NCBI RefSeq assembly: GCF_003991425.1
Contig: NZ_CP034346.1
Location: 3,199,501 to 3,263,500 of the forward strand
Reading direction: 5' to 3'
DNA length: 64,000 nt
Source: Paenibacillus lutimineralis
GTDB taxonomy: Bacteria > Bacillota > Bacilli > Paenibacillales > Paenibacillaceae
This document shows, in pieces, positions 45,051 through 53,745 of this stretch. Under the pieces are notes generated by a model. The model did not search any database. It had not been told where the DNA came from and was given only the letters and a program-made list of their open reading frames with translations. The translations under genes and the position numbers were made by a program. Numbering within the stretch: position 1 is the stretch's first letter; each line of letters begins with the position of its first letter.

Positions 45051-45865
45051 TTAACAAGAATAAGCAGACAGCCTAAGTTTTGTATTCGTGTCGGTAACAA
45101 TAAACAGGCACGATTTGACCAACATATTTTTCTTATTCGATGAGGTAATCTCATATTCCTTGCTGTCAATATAACGAAACCAAGCCAAATAATGTTGCAA
45201 ATATTTGGTTGCAACACCATTAAAGCGGTTTATCCATTTCTTCAAGCGGCTGTGGTAGCTGTTTACGTTTTGGATATGGTACACGCCTTTTACACGTTGT
45301 TTTCCGTCGGACTTGAATCGGTAATGAGCCAGTCCCTTTGAATTCGCATAGGAACTGAATGCTCTCCACGAATCTGTGCATAGCACGTTTGAGTCTGATA
45401 TATGAACACCAATCGCTTCATCCAATTTTGTAGTCCGAATACGTCCACGCCCAAGTACGCCAGAGTAAGTCATTTTCTGACGATCACGGGCAACGAGCAC
45501 ACATACTTGGTCTTTACTAATACCACGATATTTGGCTTTTCCGCCACGTTTACGTGGCTTACGTTCGGATATATTCCGTTTGCCCTTTTCGGAGAATAAG
45601 AAATACGTTTCGTCCATTTCGACGATTCCCTGGAAAGCTTCAGTTGGAATCTGCTTTAGAGCGGCAAGAATCTTATGTCGCCAATAAAACAAGGTGACGT
45701 GCGTGACTTCACCATTTAACTGCTCTGCACATTTTCTGAATTTCATCAATCGCTCGAACTGGAACCGCCACACCCTTGGTTCGGGACTGCCAAAAAGTTG
45801 ATAAGCTCTCGCTTACCGTTATCGTCCAATGTATCAGCAAGCCTTTTCAGTTCCTTTAAATCCAT
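45051..45865 (-). pseudogene. IS1595-family transposase, deleted and frameshifted
   Basis: ATG 45865 starts the expected N-terminus (DLKELKRLADTLDDNGKREL). After about 32 codons the frame breaks near 45780, and the zinc-ribbon region is missing. A second frame, open from about 45773, then gives the ISXO2-like catalytic domain: HVTLFYWRHKILAALKQIP, the first Asp in IVEMDETYF, VLCTDSWRAF with the second, and KGVYHIQNVNSYHSRLKKW with the last part of the catalytic triad region. About 240 catalytic-domain residues remain. It could still be supplied in trans by another copy, but this one looks dead. Confidence 0.8.
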
Positions 45866-45938
45866 GGGTAAATCATCTCCGAATAGTATATTACCCTAAG
45901 CATAGAACGTTAGTTCGTATGTGTCAAATATCAACGGA

Positions 45939-46024
45939 GGACAAGAACATAGTCCTATTACCGATTAGATAAGAATTAAACTACATTTCACTGCATTAGT
46001 TCATTAAGCTAACGGGCAGTTTAG
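45939..46024 (+). repeat. Composite repeat A-B, 81 bases identical to 63225-63305
   Basis: GGACAAGAACATAGTCCTAT ... CATTAAGCTAACGGGCAG. The first 81 bases match the copy at 63225 without a difference; the following bases diverge. Confidence 0.85.
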
Positions 46025-46202
46025 TGGAATAATAATAGTATGGACCGTATCACATGTAATGGAAAAGAAGCATTTTTGGGGAACCCGTAGTAAGGACTTC
46101 GAACATAAGTGTCGAAGTTTTTTTATATGCAAATTTTTCTCGGGCGAAGACCGACGGAAACTGAGAGAGTAATGTGTCTACTTAATAAAAGGAGGGTAAA
46201 CA

Positions 46203-47630
46203 GTGAGTGACGATATTGAACGGGTGCGAGCGGCTCTACTTGGAGATTGGGAGGCTTTTGGTGCCATCGTCCGTAAATATGCAAATGTCTTGCACGCCGT
46301 TGCTTATGAAGTGGTTCGGGATTATCATACTGCGCAAGACTTAGCGCAAGAAACTTTTCTTAAAGCGTACATGAATATGCATTCATTAAAAAATCCAGAG
46401 AAACTTGGGAGTTGGCTATATTCTATCGTCAGGAGGTTGAGTCTGAATGCACTAAGAACGGAAGGAAGATATATGTCACTTGAAATTGCTTACGATCTGC
46501 AGATTGACCAATCGGTTGAGGAACTTGTATTGCAGCGTGACGTAAGAAGGAAGGTTTTCGATGCTTTCAACTCCCTAAAAGAACCACAACGGCTTGCATC
46601 AACACTCCATTATTTAGGTGGCTTTACCATTAAAGAAACCGCAGAAATACTTGATATTTCTATTAACGCGGCGGAGAGTCGAATTAGAAGGTCAAAAGAT
46701 TCGCTTAAGAAGGAGCTGTTTGTATTGATGGATGATTTAATGAAAGATGATGGCTTTGAACAAAACATCGAACGAGAAGTCCTGCGTGCGATTGTGCCAC
46801 GCATTGCTACGATTGAAATTCCTGTATTTGATTTGCGCAGGGCAGTTGAATGGTACGGTGAAATGCTCGGTGCGAAACTTCAAGGAGAATGGAACGATGA
46901 ATGGAAAGCGGCGATGTTGCACTTTCAAGGCGGATCGGGAGCGGTTGGTGTGCCATCCGTATATCTAGTAAAGACAGAAGATACTCGACGATTAATATTT
47001 AAGAATACGCGGCATGGTTATATTCAAAGTGTCATTGACCTCTATACGCATGATCTTAAAGGGTACTATCGTTTTCTAAAAGAACGTGGTGTTGATGTAA
47101 ATGAGATTGATTGGAAGCAGGAACCGAATCGTCAAGGATTTGGTTTCCGGGACTGCGACGGTAATTCGTTTGGGGTTTGTAATGTTGAACTCACTGGTCA
47201 AGGAGGAGGTAATCAAGAAATTCCAAAAGCGCATCCGTTCGTATCGCGTGTTGCAGGCGTAGAAATTCCTGTCACGGATTTGAAAAAAGCTGTTGCCTGG
47301 TATACCGAGACCTTTGGCATGAAAGTTCTTGGTGAACCAGAGAGAGATTGGGAGGCTGCAATGCTTTATCTTGACGGAGGCGAACGGCTTGGAGTACCAA
47401 ACTTTTACTTGGTTGAAACACATGATGAACAACGACTTGCATTTGTGAACAGCTACACGAATATAACCCATAGTGTAATCGACTTCTACTCAGCAAATGT
47501 TGAGCCTATGCTATCAGGGTTGCATACTCGTAAAGTTAAGATGAATGGAGCAAGTGGATTTTATGACCCAGATGGGAATTCACTAGCCATATGCAGCGCA
47601 GTACATCGTGGACAAGTTAGTAAAATGTAG
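46203..47630 (+). CDS. ECF sigma factor fused to two VOC (glyoxalase-fold) domains
   Basis: A 475-residue protein. Residues about 15-85 are sigma region 2 (VLHAVAYEVVRDYHTAQDLA, ETFLKAYMN) and about 120-175 region 4 (FTIKETAEILDISINAAESR). Two similar VOC domains follow at about 198-325 (IEIPVFDLRRAVEWYGEMLG) and 345-465 (VEIPVTDLKKAVAWYTETFG), each ending in a D-x-D-G-N-S segment. VOC folds bind small molecules or metals, so this may be a ligand-controlled sigma factor. AAAGGAGGG before GTG 46203 sets the start. No separate anti-sigma gene follows. Confidence 0.88.
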   Translation: MSDDIERVRAALLGDWEAFGAIVRKYANVLHAVAYEVVRDYHTAQDLAQETFLKAYMNMHSLKNPEKLGSWLYSIVRRLSLNALRTEGRYMSLEIAYDLQIDQSVEELVLQRDVRRKVFDAFNSLKEPQRLASTLHYLGGFTIKETAEILDISINAAESRIRRSKDSLKKELFVLMDDLMKDDGFEQNIEREVLRAIVPRIATIEIPVFDLRRAVEWYGEMLGAKLQGEWNDEWKAAMLHFQGGSGAVGVPSVYLVKTEDTRRLIFKNTRHGYIQSVIDLYTHDLKGYYRFLKERGVDVNEIDWKQEPNRQGFGFRDCDGNSFGVCNVELTGQGGGNQEIPKAHPFVSRVAGVEIPVTDLKKAVAWYTETFGMKVLGEPERDWEAAMLYLDGGERLGVPNFYLVETHDEQRLAFVNSYTNITHSVIDFYSANVEPMLSGLHTRKVKMNGASGFYDPDGNSLAICSAVHRGQVSKM

Positions 47631-47687
47631 AGTATTGATGATGAAACTTATCGTTATGGACAGAATGGGGTATTATACAAAAAGGTC

Positions 47688-47780
47688 CGTTAAAGTAACG
47701 GGACACGATAGTTCAGAACAACACAACGGCGGCCGATCAAGGATCAGCTGACGTTTTTATTGAAGTAAAGGGCAGGATAG
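47688..47780 (+). repeat. Family B repeat, full unit
   Basis: CGTTAAAGTAACGGGACACG followed by ATAG, an imperfect hairpin around GGCCGATC/GATCAGCTG, then GAAGTAAAGGGCAGGATAG. Confidence 0.65.
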
Positions 47781-47873
47781 CGAAAAAATTAAGCATCTTT
47801 CTGACAGTAATTAGAGGAATATTATGGATAAAAATAGAATAGGAAGGGATAATCACAATTGGGAGTGAGTTAA

Positions 47874-48356
47874 TTGGAGATTGAAATCGTTCAAACTAGC
47901 AATATCTCTGCATTTGTTGGGGTAAGAGCAAGTGCTAATATGTCAAATCTAGGGGAAAGCATTGGACGTGCATTTGAAGAGTTGATAAGAAGGCGTAATG
48001 AAATTAAGAACATAAAGAACCCCAATGTGACATACGGCATATCACCTCCAAACTACAAAGGAAACACTGGGACAATAGACTTTTATTGCTGTTTTGAAGT
48101 TGAACCGCTCGAAAGCTTACCGCATGGAATGCTTCATATCCATCTATTGCCTCGCATTTTTTCAGTCACTCACTATAGGGGGCAAGCAAGCAAGACGGAG
48201 ACCGCCTATGATTATACGACTAAGTGGATGAATGAAAATGGCTATGTCTACGATGATATATCATATTATTTTGAAAGATACGATGAGAAGACAATGATAG
48301 AATCAGATGATGAACGGAATGAAATAAAAATATTCTGTCCAGTAAAGAAGATATGA
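47874..48356 (+). CDS. GyrI-like small-molecule-binding domain protein
   Basis: A 160-residue protein resembling the effector domain of BmrR/GyrI/SOUL type: VQTSNISAFVGVRA at the start, YGISPPNYKGNTGTIDFYCCFEVE in the middle, FSVTHYRGQASKTETAYDYT and a final KIFCPVKK strand. It lacks a DNA-binding part and may bind or sequester a drug-like ligand. TTG 47874 is preceded by GGGAGTG at a good distance. It lies between two sigma/VOC loci. Confidence 0.7.
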   Translation: MEIEIVQTSNISAFVGVRASANMSNLGESIGRAFEELIRRRNEIKNIKNPNVTYGISPPNYKGNTGTIDFYCCFEVEPLESLPHGMLHIHLLPRIFSVTHYRGQASKTETAYDYTTKWMNENGYVYDDISYYFERYDEKTMIESDDERNEIKIFCPVKKI

Positions 48357-48488
48357 ATTGTATATTACACAAATGGGACACGTAAATAATAAGATGAATT
48401 TATACGCCAAATAAAAATATTTTCAATGCAACCGTATGGTTTTCAATATTCTACACGTCTTATATAAAAACAGGAAGGGATGGATGCC

Positions 48489-49439
48489 ATGTCCGAATCT
48501 TACGATCCAATTGTTGAAGAGACTCGAGCATTACATAAGAAATTCGAGGAGTTAATCGAACCCCATCGCCCATCTCTCTGGAGATATTGCCGTTATTTAA
48601 CGGGTTCTCCCTGGGATGGAGAGGACCTATTTCAAGAAACGTTATTAAAAGCTTTCGCAACAATGGCCCAGATCTGGCACCCGCTCTCATTAAAATCTTA
48701 CTTATTCCGAATTGCTACAAATACGAGAATTGATGGTCTTCGGAAGAAAAAGGTTTCAATGGATACATATTCAGAACTAGACTCCAATGATTTTCACGAA
48801 GAAACGGTTAATCCATTGGAAATGATCGAGGCACTGGAAGTATTGGTCCAGTATCTGCCGCAGAGGCAAATCGCTGTTTTCCTGCTGATGGAAGTATACG
48901 GCTTTACCGCTTCCGACGTAGCCGGGATGGTACGAATGACGGAAGGTTCGGTCTATGCAACTCTTAGCCGTGCGAGGGCTAATATTCGCAAGCATTGCAA
49001 CATATTACCGGATCAAATTCATCCAGAAAAAATAGAATCAAACGCTTTGCTGCTCGATACCTTACTTCAGGCAATGAGGAGCGGCGATGTGGACAGTATT
49101 CTTGGGATGTTTGAAGAAAGTATTCATAATGATGCAAAACCCGGATTTCAGGAATATTCAAAGAAAGAAATGCTTAATGGTTCTTTCAAACACAGAGGGC
49201 TGGTTTTGCATGTTTCGTTGGAGCTTTTGTGGGGCCGAAAAGTATTCGTGGTATTGGCTGAAACCGGGCTAGGGCTTGTTCTTCACGATATACGTGAATT
49301 TGATTTCGAAGACAATCGGATTGTGTATCATCGAGGTTATTATTTTTGTAAAGAATTGTTGCTCGAAGCAGGGAAAATACTTGGAGTACCGGTGCAGCTG
49401 CAGAAAGCTCCAAACCTGGATTGGCGCGAGAAAAAATAG
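48489..49439 (+). CDS. ECF sigma factor with C-terminal SnoaL/NTF2-like domain
   Basis: About 316 residues. Region 2 at about 25-95 (SLWRYCRYLTGSPWDGEDLF, RIATNTRIDGLRKKK), region 4 at about 125-180 (FTASDVAGMVRMTEGSVYAT), then an NTF2-like domain from about 195 (LLQAMRSGDVDSILGMFEES) to about 300. The C-terminal domain may modulate activity as in SigJ/ECF41-type factors. GGAAGGGA about ten bases upstream favours ATG 48489 over an ATG three codons earlier. A VOC gene follows 33 bases after the stop. Confidence 0.83.
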   Translation: MSESYDPIVEETRALHKKFEELIEPHRPSLWRYCRYLTGSPWDGEDLFQETLLKAFATMAQIWHPLSLKSYLFRIATNTRIDGLRKKKVSMDTYSELDSNDFHEETVNPLEMIEALEVLVQYLPQRQIAVFLLMEVYGFTASDVAGMVRMTEGSVYATLSRARANIRKHCNILPDQIHPEKIESNALLLDTLLQAMRSGDVDSILGMFEESIHNDAKPGFQEYSKKEMLNGSFKHRGLVLHVSLELLWGRKVFVVLAETGLGLVLHDIREFDFEDNRIVYHRGYYFCKELLLEAGKILGVPVQLQKAPNLDWREKK

Positions 49440-49472
49440 TCTTTTAAGCTCAAAACAAGGAGGAAGGCGACA

Positions 49473-49871
49473 ATGATTAGACCTGTAGAAAGTAAGAATC
49501 CCATTCGGAGTCAGATCAGTTCCGTAATTCTTTGGTCCAGAAATCTTGAAAAGTCGGCAGAGCGATACAGCAGGCTATTTAACCTCCCAAGTGAGCAGCA
49601 GGAGCGTTTCGGTCACATGCATATCCTTCATTTGCCGAACGGAACGGACGTTATGATCGATTCCAACGGAATGGACAATGTTCCAATTCCAGATAAAGCT
49701 CCACCGCTTTGCTTTGTGCCTGCTGATGATATAGATGAAGCAGCTGTTTTAATAGAAAGTTTGGGATTCCAAATCATTTATGGTGGCATCATCCGGAATG
49801 AGTTTGTATCTTTTTTCAACATGCGTGATGATGATTTCAATGTGATTACGGTATGCCAAAACCATAAATGA
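49473..49871 (+). CDS. VOC-family (glyoxalase/bleomycin-resistance fold) protein
   Basis: A 132-residue single VOC protein: SSVILWSRNLEKSAERYSRL is the first beta-alpha unit, GHMHILHLPNGTDVMID the metal- or ligand-site strand, and FFNMRDDDFNVITVC the final one. AAGGAGGAAGG precedes the ATG. It is directly downstream of an ECF sigma gene, mirroring the sigma-VOC fusion 2 kb upstream. The ligand is unknown. Confidence 0.83.
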   Translation: MIRPVESKNPIRSQISSVILWSRNLEKSAERYSRLFNLPSEQQERFGHMHILHLPNGTDVMIDSNGMDNVPIPDKAPPLCFVPADDIDEAAVLIESLGFQIIYGGIIRNEFVSFFNMRDDDFNVITVCQNHK

Positions 49872-49996
49872 TAAGGGATTAAGGCGGAAGTTGCCAAAAG
49901 TCATCCAATATGACGTTTGAGGCACCCTTTTTTTGTATTATCTTGCCGTTACAGACCAGACAGTGTGAATAACCGTATCACAGTGAAATGTTAAGT

Positions 49997-50092
49997 CATT
50001 GCGCTAACGGGACACGTTAGGTCAGCAAAGACAAGAAGGCAGCCGACCAGAAAACGATCGGCTGCCTTTATTCAGCTAACGGGCTACCTTAA
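49997..50092 (+). repeat. Family B repeat, full unit with strong hairpin
   Basis: CATTGCGCTAACGGGACACG, hairpin AAGGCAGCCGA (50036) ... TCGGCTGCCTT (to 50068), then TTCAGCTAACGGGCTACCTT. The hairpin is terminator-like. Between 49872 and 49996 nothing else is seen. Confidence 0.75.
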
Positions 50093-50196
50093 ACGGGAAG
50101 GATGTAAAACTTATTCAAACTCCTGCACTTGCTGGTGATGGTTATTCATGACTACCACTGTCTAAGGGACCAAGTTCCTGTCTTAGAAGGGACTAT

Positions 50197-50344
50197 GTTC
50201 TTGTCCTATGACAGTATTGTCGGAGAACAAGAACATATACGCTTAAGGGGTCGCGGAAATCGCGGCTTTTTTGTTTTAACGATATAAGTTCTTGTCCCGA
50301 GCTGAGGACAAGAACTTATATCGTTAGCCGAAATGGACAAGAAC
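50197..50344 (+). repeat. Family A repeat with 21-bp perfect hairpin (50277-50326)
   Basis: GTTCTTGTC (50197), GAACAAGAAC (50225), terminator GTCGCGG-AAAT-CGCGGC plus T6, then TAACGATATAAGTTCTTGTCC (50277-50297), an 8-base loop, and the exact reverse complement (50306-50326), then GACAAGAAC (50336). Almost identical to 63112-63234. Confidence 0.85.
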
Positions 50345-50435
50345 ATGTATTTATAGCCGATTCGAATGATAAACGATCTCGTGACGATAGATATTGCGTG
50401 ACGACATTCAGGCAGATTCCCCTTAAGAAGTAATA

Positions 50436-50454
50436 CATTAAGCTAACGAAATTA
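50436..50454 (+). repeat. Family B repeat, single motif
   Basis: CATTAAGCTAACGAAATTA, about 90 bases after the family A copy, as in other composite units. Confidence 0.6.
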
Positions 50455-50625
50455 CCATCGGGAAGTTACCGATAGTAATGGCCACGGCATATTCAAGAAT
50501 CTGGATACTTAAGCGATTAATTGAGTATTTAAGCCTGTTATGCTACAAGCAGTTACAAATTAGTTGATGTATTGATATATCGTGAATTGGGAGATACACA
50601 ATTCATTTATATATCGGTAAACTGA

Positions 50626-51042
50626 TCAAACATTTTTAATACGTCGATTTTTATTTAGATTCATTGGAGTTAACTCGTTTCCATTACCACTATCGTTTAT
50701 TTCTATCATTTCAAGTAACTCAGCTAATTGGCTCAGTGTTTTAGGCTTGCTTAAAAACACCTTATCAAACGATTTTATAAAGCCAAATACAGCTAAGCAT
50801 AGAATACAAGCAATGATGCAGAGAAACAATGCAGCGCTAAGCTTAGTATCAATGGCAAGTATGGGGTCACTGAGTATTGCCGAAGCATAACCAGACCATA
50901 CAGCCAATAACAACACTGAAATTATAGTGACGGGTACTATTCTTGACTTGGAAATGTTACTACTCTGTTTATCTAAATATTGTGAAGTATCACTGATTTT
51001 TAAAGTTATGTACTCTGCACTATCCAACTTGGCTCGCAGCAT
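50626..51042 (-). CDS. Hypothetical membrane protein with two helices
   Basis: About 138 residues with two hydrophobic segments (residues about 34-56 and 66-90), a polar N-terminus and the C-terminal stretch TLSQLAELLEMIEI. I do not recognise it. The frame runs back into the broken GH3 gene, so the given start (ATG 51042) is a guess and the true N-terminus may have been lost at the same deletion. Confidence 0.4.
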   Translation of the reverse strand: MLRAKLDSAEYITLKISDTSQYLDKQSSNISKSRIVPVTIISVLLLAVWSGYASAILSDPILAIDTKLSAALFLCIIACILCLAVFGFIKSFDKVFLSKPKTLSQLAELLEMIEINDSGNGNELTPMNLNKNRRIKNV

Positions 51043-51826
51043 TTTGTAACGGTAGCTTGCCGCTTGGATTAACCTTGCCAAACAAGAGATCAGCGATTGC
51101 TCCGCCGGTTGCTTGACCGCCCAAAAAAGCTTCGAGAATCGCTTTGGAATGACCTACCCAAGGCATCTCGACTGGAGATCCGTTCATCAGGATCACGACG
51201 ACATTGCTCTGCACTTCGGCGATAGCAGTAATAATCTGCTCTTGGTTCGCAGGCATCCGCATATGCTTACGGTCATAGCCTTCGGATTCGTAATGATCCG
51301 GAAGTCCGGCGAAAATAACAGCCACATCTGCTTCACTGGCGGCCCTTTTTGCTTCTTCGATCAGCGAATGATCCAGATCGTCATTGTCGATATGGAAGCC
51401 TTGTGTATAGACGACGGAGCCCGTGTCACCTGCCAGCTTCTTGATTTCTTCGAACGGTACATCGAGTTTAGTCGCATTAACAAACGAGCTGCCGGCGCCT
51501 TGATACCTTGGCTTCTGGGCGAATGGGCCAATGATGGCCAATTTCTGTCCTTGAGACAGAGGGAGCAGTTGATCTTCGTTTCTCAGCAGAACCATCGTTT
51601 CACCAGCAACCGTGCGAGCCAGACGATGATGCTCGTCCTTATCGTAAGTGGCATCTGCTTTCTTGTTGTCGACGCTCATGATGATGATACGCAGAAGCCG
51701 TTCAACAGCACGATCTAGCGCTTCCTCGGATAGTTGTCCATTTCGAACAGCCTCGATGATTTTACGATCACCCAGGCCAGAGCTTGAAGGCATTTCCAGG
51801 TCTTGACCAGCTTCCAAGATGACAGC
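51020..51826 (-). pseudogene. GH3 beta-glucosidase, internal fragment
   Basis: The frame carries the end of the catalytic barrel and the second domain of a GH3 beta-glucosidase: AGQDLEMPSSSGLGDR (nearly the canonical A-G-x-D-x-E-M-P), ETMVLLRNEDQLLPL, AIIGPFAQKPRYQGAGSS, VAVIFAGLPDHYESEGYDR and ADLLFGKVNPSGKLP. Upstream of 51826 a stop cuts it, so about 240 N-terminal residues with part of the active site are absent. The 3' end changes to unrelated sequence after GKLP, and the fibronectin-like domain is lost. It would have cleaved beta-glucosides. Confidence 0.8.
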
Positions 51827-51978
51827 TTAGCCAAAGATGAGAATAATCCTGATATATTTCAATAAATGGACAGAAGGTGTTCTACAACAAAAAAACTAAA
51901 ACCTATATCAGCCAAGATATGGGTAGTGGTATGGGGCTGCAAAATGGTGGTGTTTGGAAAATGCGGGAAAGATCATAG

Positions 51979-52522
51979 AAACACAAGGCCCAGAGTGAAG
52001 AGACCGGTGAACTAGATTATAAGCCGGTGGAAGAAACCTATCATCGGGTAACGGAAGAAGCCTATCATATTCAGGTGGAGGATACCGTCATCGTCACGAC
52101 GGCAGAGCATCCATTTAGGGTGATAGGGAAAGGCTGGATCAAATCCAGGGGTTTGAAAGAAGAAGATCGATTTGTCAACGATGAAGGAAAAATGTATGTC
52201 ATTGAAAAGATCGAGATCAAGCAAGAAACGATTCGAGTGTACAACTTCAGCGTTGGGGACTACCATACGTATTTCGTAACGGGACTCAAGCTATGGACCA
52301 ATAACTACGGTGGAAGTGCGGGCCGAGGCGCTGGCGGCGGAGCCGGAGGCGACGAAGGGTTTGTGGCAGGTTACTCTAGATAAGAAAAATGATTTCTGGA
52401 CAAGAGCAGATAACAACTGTTCAGTCTTTAAACTCAAAGAACTATACAACGAGCACAAGCACTATGTTACTGATCTCATTTTAAAAAACAAAGTCTATAA
52501 AGTATCTTGGTTAATTCACTAA
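51979..52522 (+). pseudogene. Polymorphic-toxin remnant: Hint (intein-like) processing domain and broken toxin tail
   Basis: From the stop at 51976-51978 the frame reads SEETGELDYKPVEETYHRVT, then TVIVTTAEHPFRVIGKGWIK and VYNFSVGDYHTYFVTG, ending LWTNN. These are the blocks of the pretoxin-Hint domain of Rhs/WapA-type proteins, which cuts after a terminal Asn to release a toxin. After a Gly-rich stretch the frame stops at 52383. A shift near 52360 gives a further 50 codons (DFWTRADNNCSVFKLKELYN). The large N-terminal repeat protein is missing. Confidence 0.65.
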
Positions 52523-52547
52523 TTAGATAATTATCTAATAAACTTTG

Positions 52548-52721
52548 ATGATTGAGAAGGGACTCACTATCAAACAGTTCATTGACTCATTAAACAATAC
52601 ACAAATTCATCAAAATTGTGATAAAAGTATGCAAAATCCTAAGAATATAAAGGTGTCTTGTCTCGAATTTACAAATTATGCACTAGATATTAAGAATATA
52701 GTTTTTTATTTTTTTCGATGA
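52548..52721 (+). CDS. Possible small orphan protein (57 residues)
   Basis: ATG 52548 to TGA 52721, overlapping the end of the HAD gene by about 30 bases on the other strand. No clear ribosome binding site. It lies where an immunity gene would follow a toxin, but there is no sequence support for that role. Confidence 0.22.
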   Translation: MIEKGLTIKQFIDSLNNTQIHQNCDKSMQNPKNIKVSCLEFTNYALDIKNIVFYFFR

Positions 52722-53448
52722 TAAATTCAATAACCTCTGCTACACCATTATCATTATTGCTTGAAGTAACCATACTTACTTCTTTTTTTACAAGTTCCTG
52801 CGCATTTAACATCGCAACTCCTAGACCTGCACTTTTTAATAGACTAATATCATTGATACTATCACCAATTGCAACGACTTCTTTCATGCATATATTATGG
52901 AGATCGCATAGTTCCTGTATCGCTGCTGCTTTTGAGACACCTTGGGAATTCAACTCTATATTGTTCAAATGCGAGTTAGTGATTTCAAAATAATTTAATG
53001 CTCTAATCTTTTTAGTTAATACTACAAGTTCATTCATCTGCTCATTCGATTCAGTTTGAAATAAGAACTTTAACCATCCGAAATGCTCAAGTTTTCCTTC
53101 AAAACTAAACTTATGGAAAGTTCCCTCAACTGCAAACCCCCAGTACGGAATACTATGTGATTTAGCGAGTGAATAAACTTCTTTAACCATATCTAAGTCT
53201 ATTAAACTTCTTTTATAGAGAGTACTACTGTTAGTCCATATCTCGGCTCCATTCAAAGTAACTATAGGTAAATCAAGAGCAAGATACTCCAAATAAGGAG
53301 CTACTTTTTCAATCTCTCTACCAGTGGCGAGAACAATCTTTAAGCCTGCCCTAAGGGCAGCATTAATAGCAGTATAATTTTCTATAGAGATTTCTTTGTT
53401 GGTATTTAATAGAGTTCCATCTAAATCAATAGCAATTAATTTATACAT
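52690..53448 (-). CDS. Cof-type HAD phosphatase (HAD-IIB)
   Basis: A 252-residue phosphatase with the four HAD motifs: DLDGTLL (Asp8/Asp10), TGRE, a lysine region (SKAAAIQEL) and GDSINDISLL. The cap is of the Cof/YidA type, whose members dephosphorylate sugar phosphates or cofactors. GGAG about ten bases before the ATG. It is divergent from the AT-rich sugar operon across about 300 bases and shares its AT-rich composition, so it may have arrived with it and supply a sugar-phosphate phosphatase step; that link is an inference. Confidence 0.86.
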   Translation of the reverse strand: MYKLIAIDLDGTLLNTNKEISIENYTAINAALRAGLKIVLATGREIEKVAPYLEYLALDLPIVTLNGAEIWTNSSTLYKRSLIDLDMVKEVYSLAKSHSIPYWGFAVEGTFHKFSFEGKLEHFGWLKFLFQTESNEQMNELVVLTKKIRALNYFEITNSHLNNIELNSQGVSKAAAIQELCDLHNICMKEVVAIGDSINDISLLKSAGLGVAMLNAQELVKKEVSMVTSSNNDNGVAEVIEFIIEKNKKLYS

Positions 53449-53745
53449 AAATTCATCTCCTTATTAATTTATAGAATGATAATCAATAAATTCAAATTAT
53501 TGTGGTTAAATTACTATATATGGTATCACCGGAATTTGATCCTAGGAAGTGGTATTTTCTGATTATTTTTACATTGTGTTTACAATATACAGTAACTCTC
53601 TTAATACTTATATCATAATAAATTCTTGTCCTTACATATTTTACATGGTAATATATAGAATATTATCAATATATATCATAAAAAGATCAATATTGATAGT
53701 AAATGTCGTCATTAAAAGTTATAAAAAGTAAAAAAGGGGGATGTT
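53449..53745. other. Very AT-rich divergent intergenic region
   Basis: About 300 bases between the HAD gene and the sugar operon. Several TATAAT-like hexamers occur (for example near 53630-53700), but AT content is so high that no promoter can be assigned with confidence. No gene or repeat copy is seen. Confidence 0.4.

Larger units (their letters stand above)
45031..46024 (-). mobile_element. IS1595-family element, inactive copy, bounded by inverted family B motifs
   Basis: The transposase remnant lies between AACTATCCTGCCCGTTTAGC followed by TTAA (45031-45054) and CATTAAGCTAACGGGCAGTT followed by TAG (46002-46024), which are inverted relative to each other. They may be the terminal inverted repeats of the element or of a larger unit that also includes the gene at 44149. 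Target-site duplications were not evident. Confidence 0.5.

Noticed and set aside
45051..45773. 240-codon transposase frame as a complete gene from GTG
   Set aside because: The true N-terminus with ATG 45865 is present in another frame and the zinc-ribbon part is missing, so the frame is the remainder of a broken gene.
50197..50344. Repeated short motifs suggesting a CRISPR array
   Set aside because: Repeats are unevenly spaced, self-complementary across long stretches and scattered genome-wide in the window; no cas genes are present.
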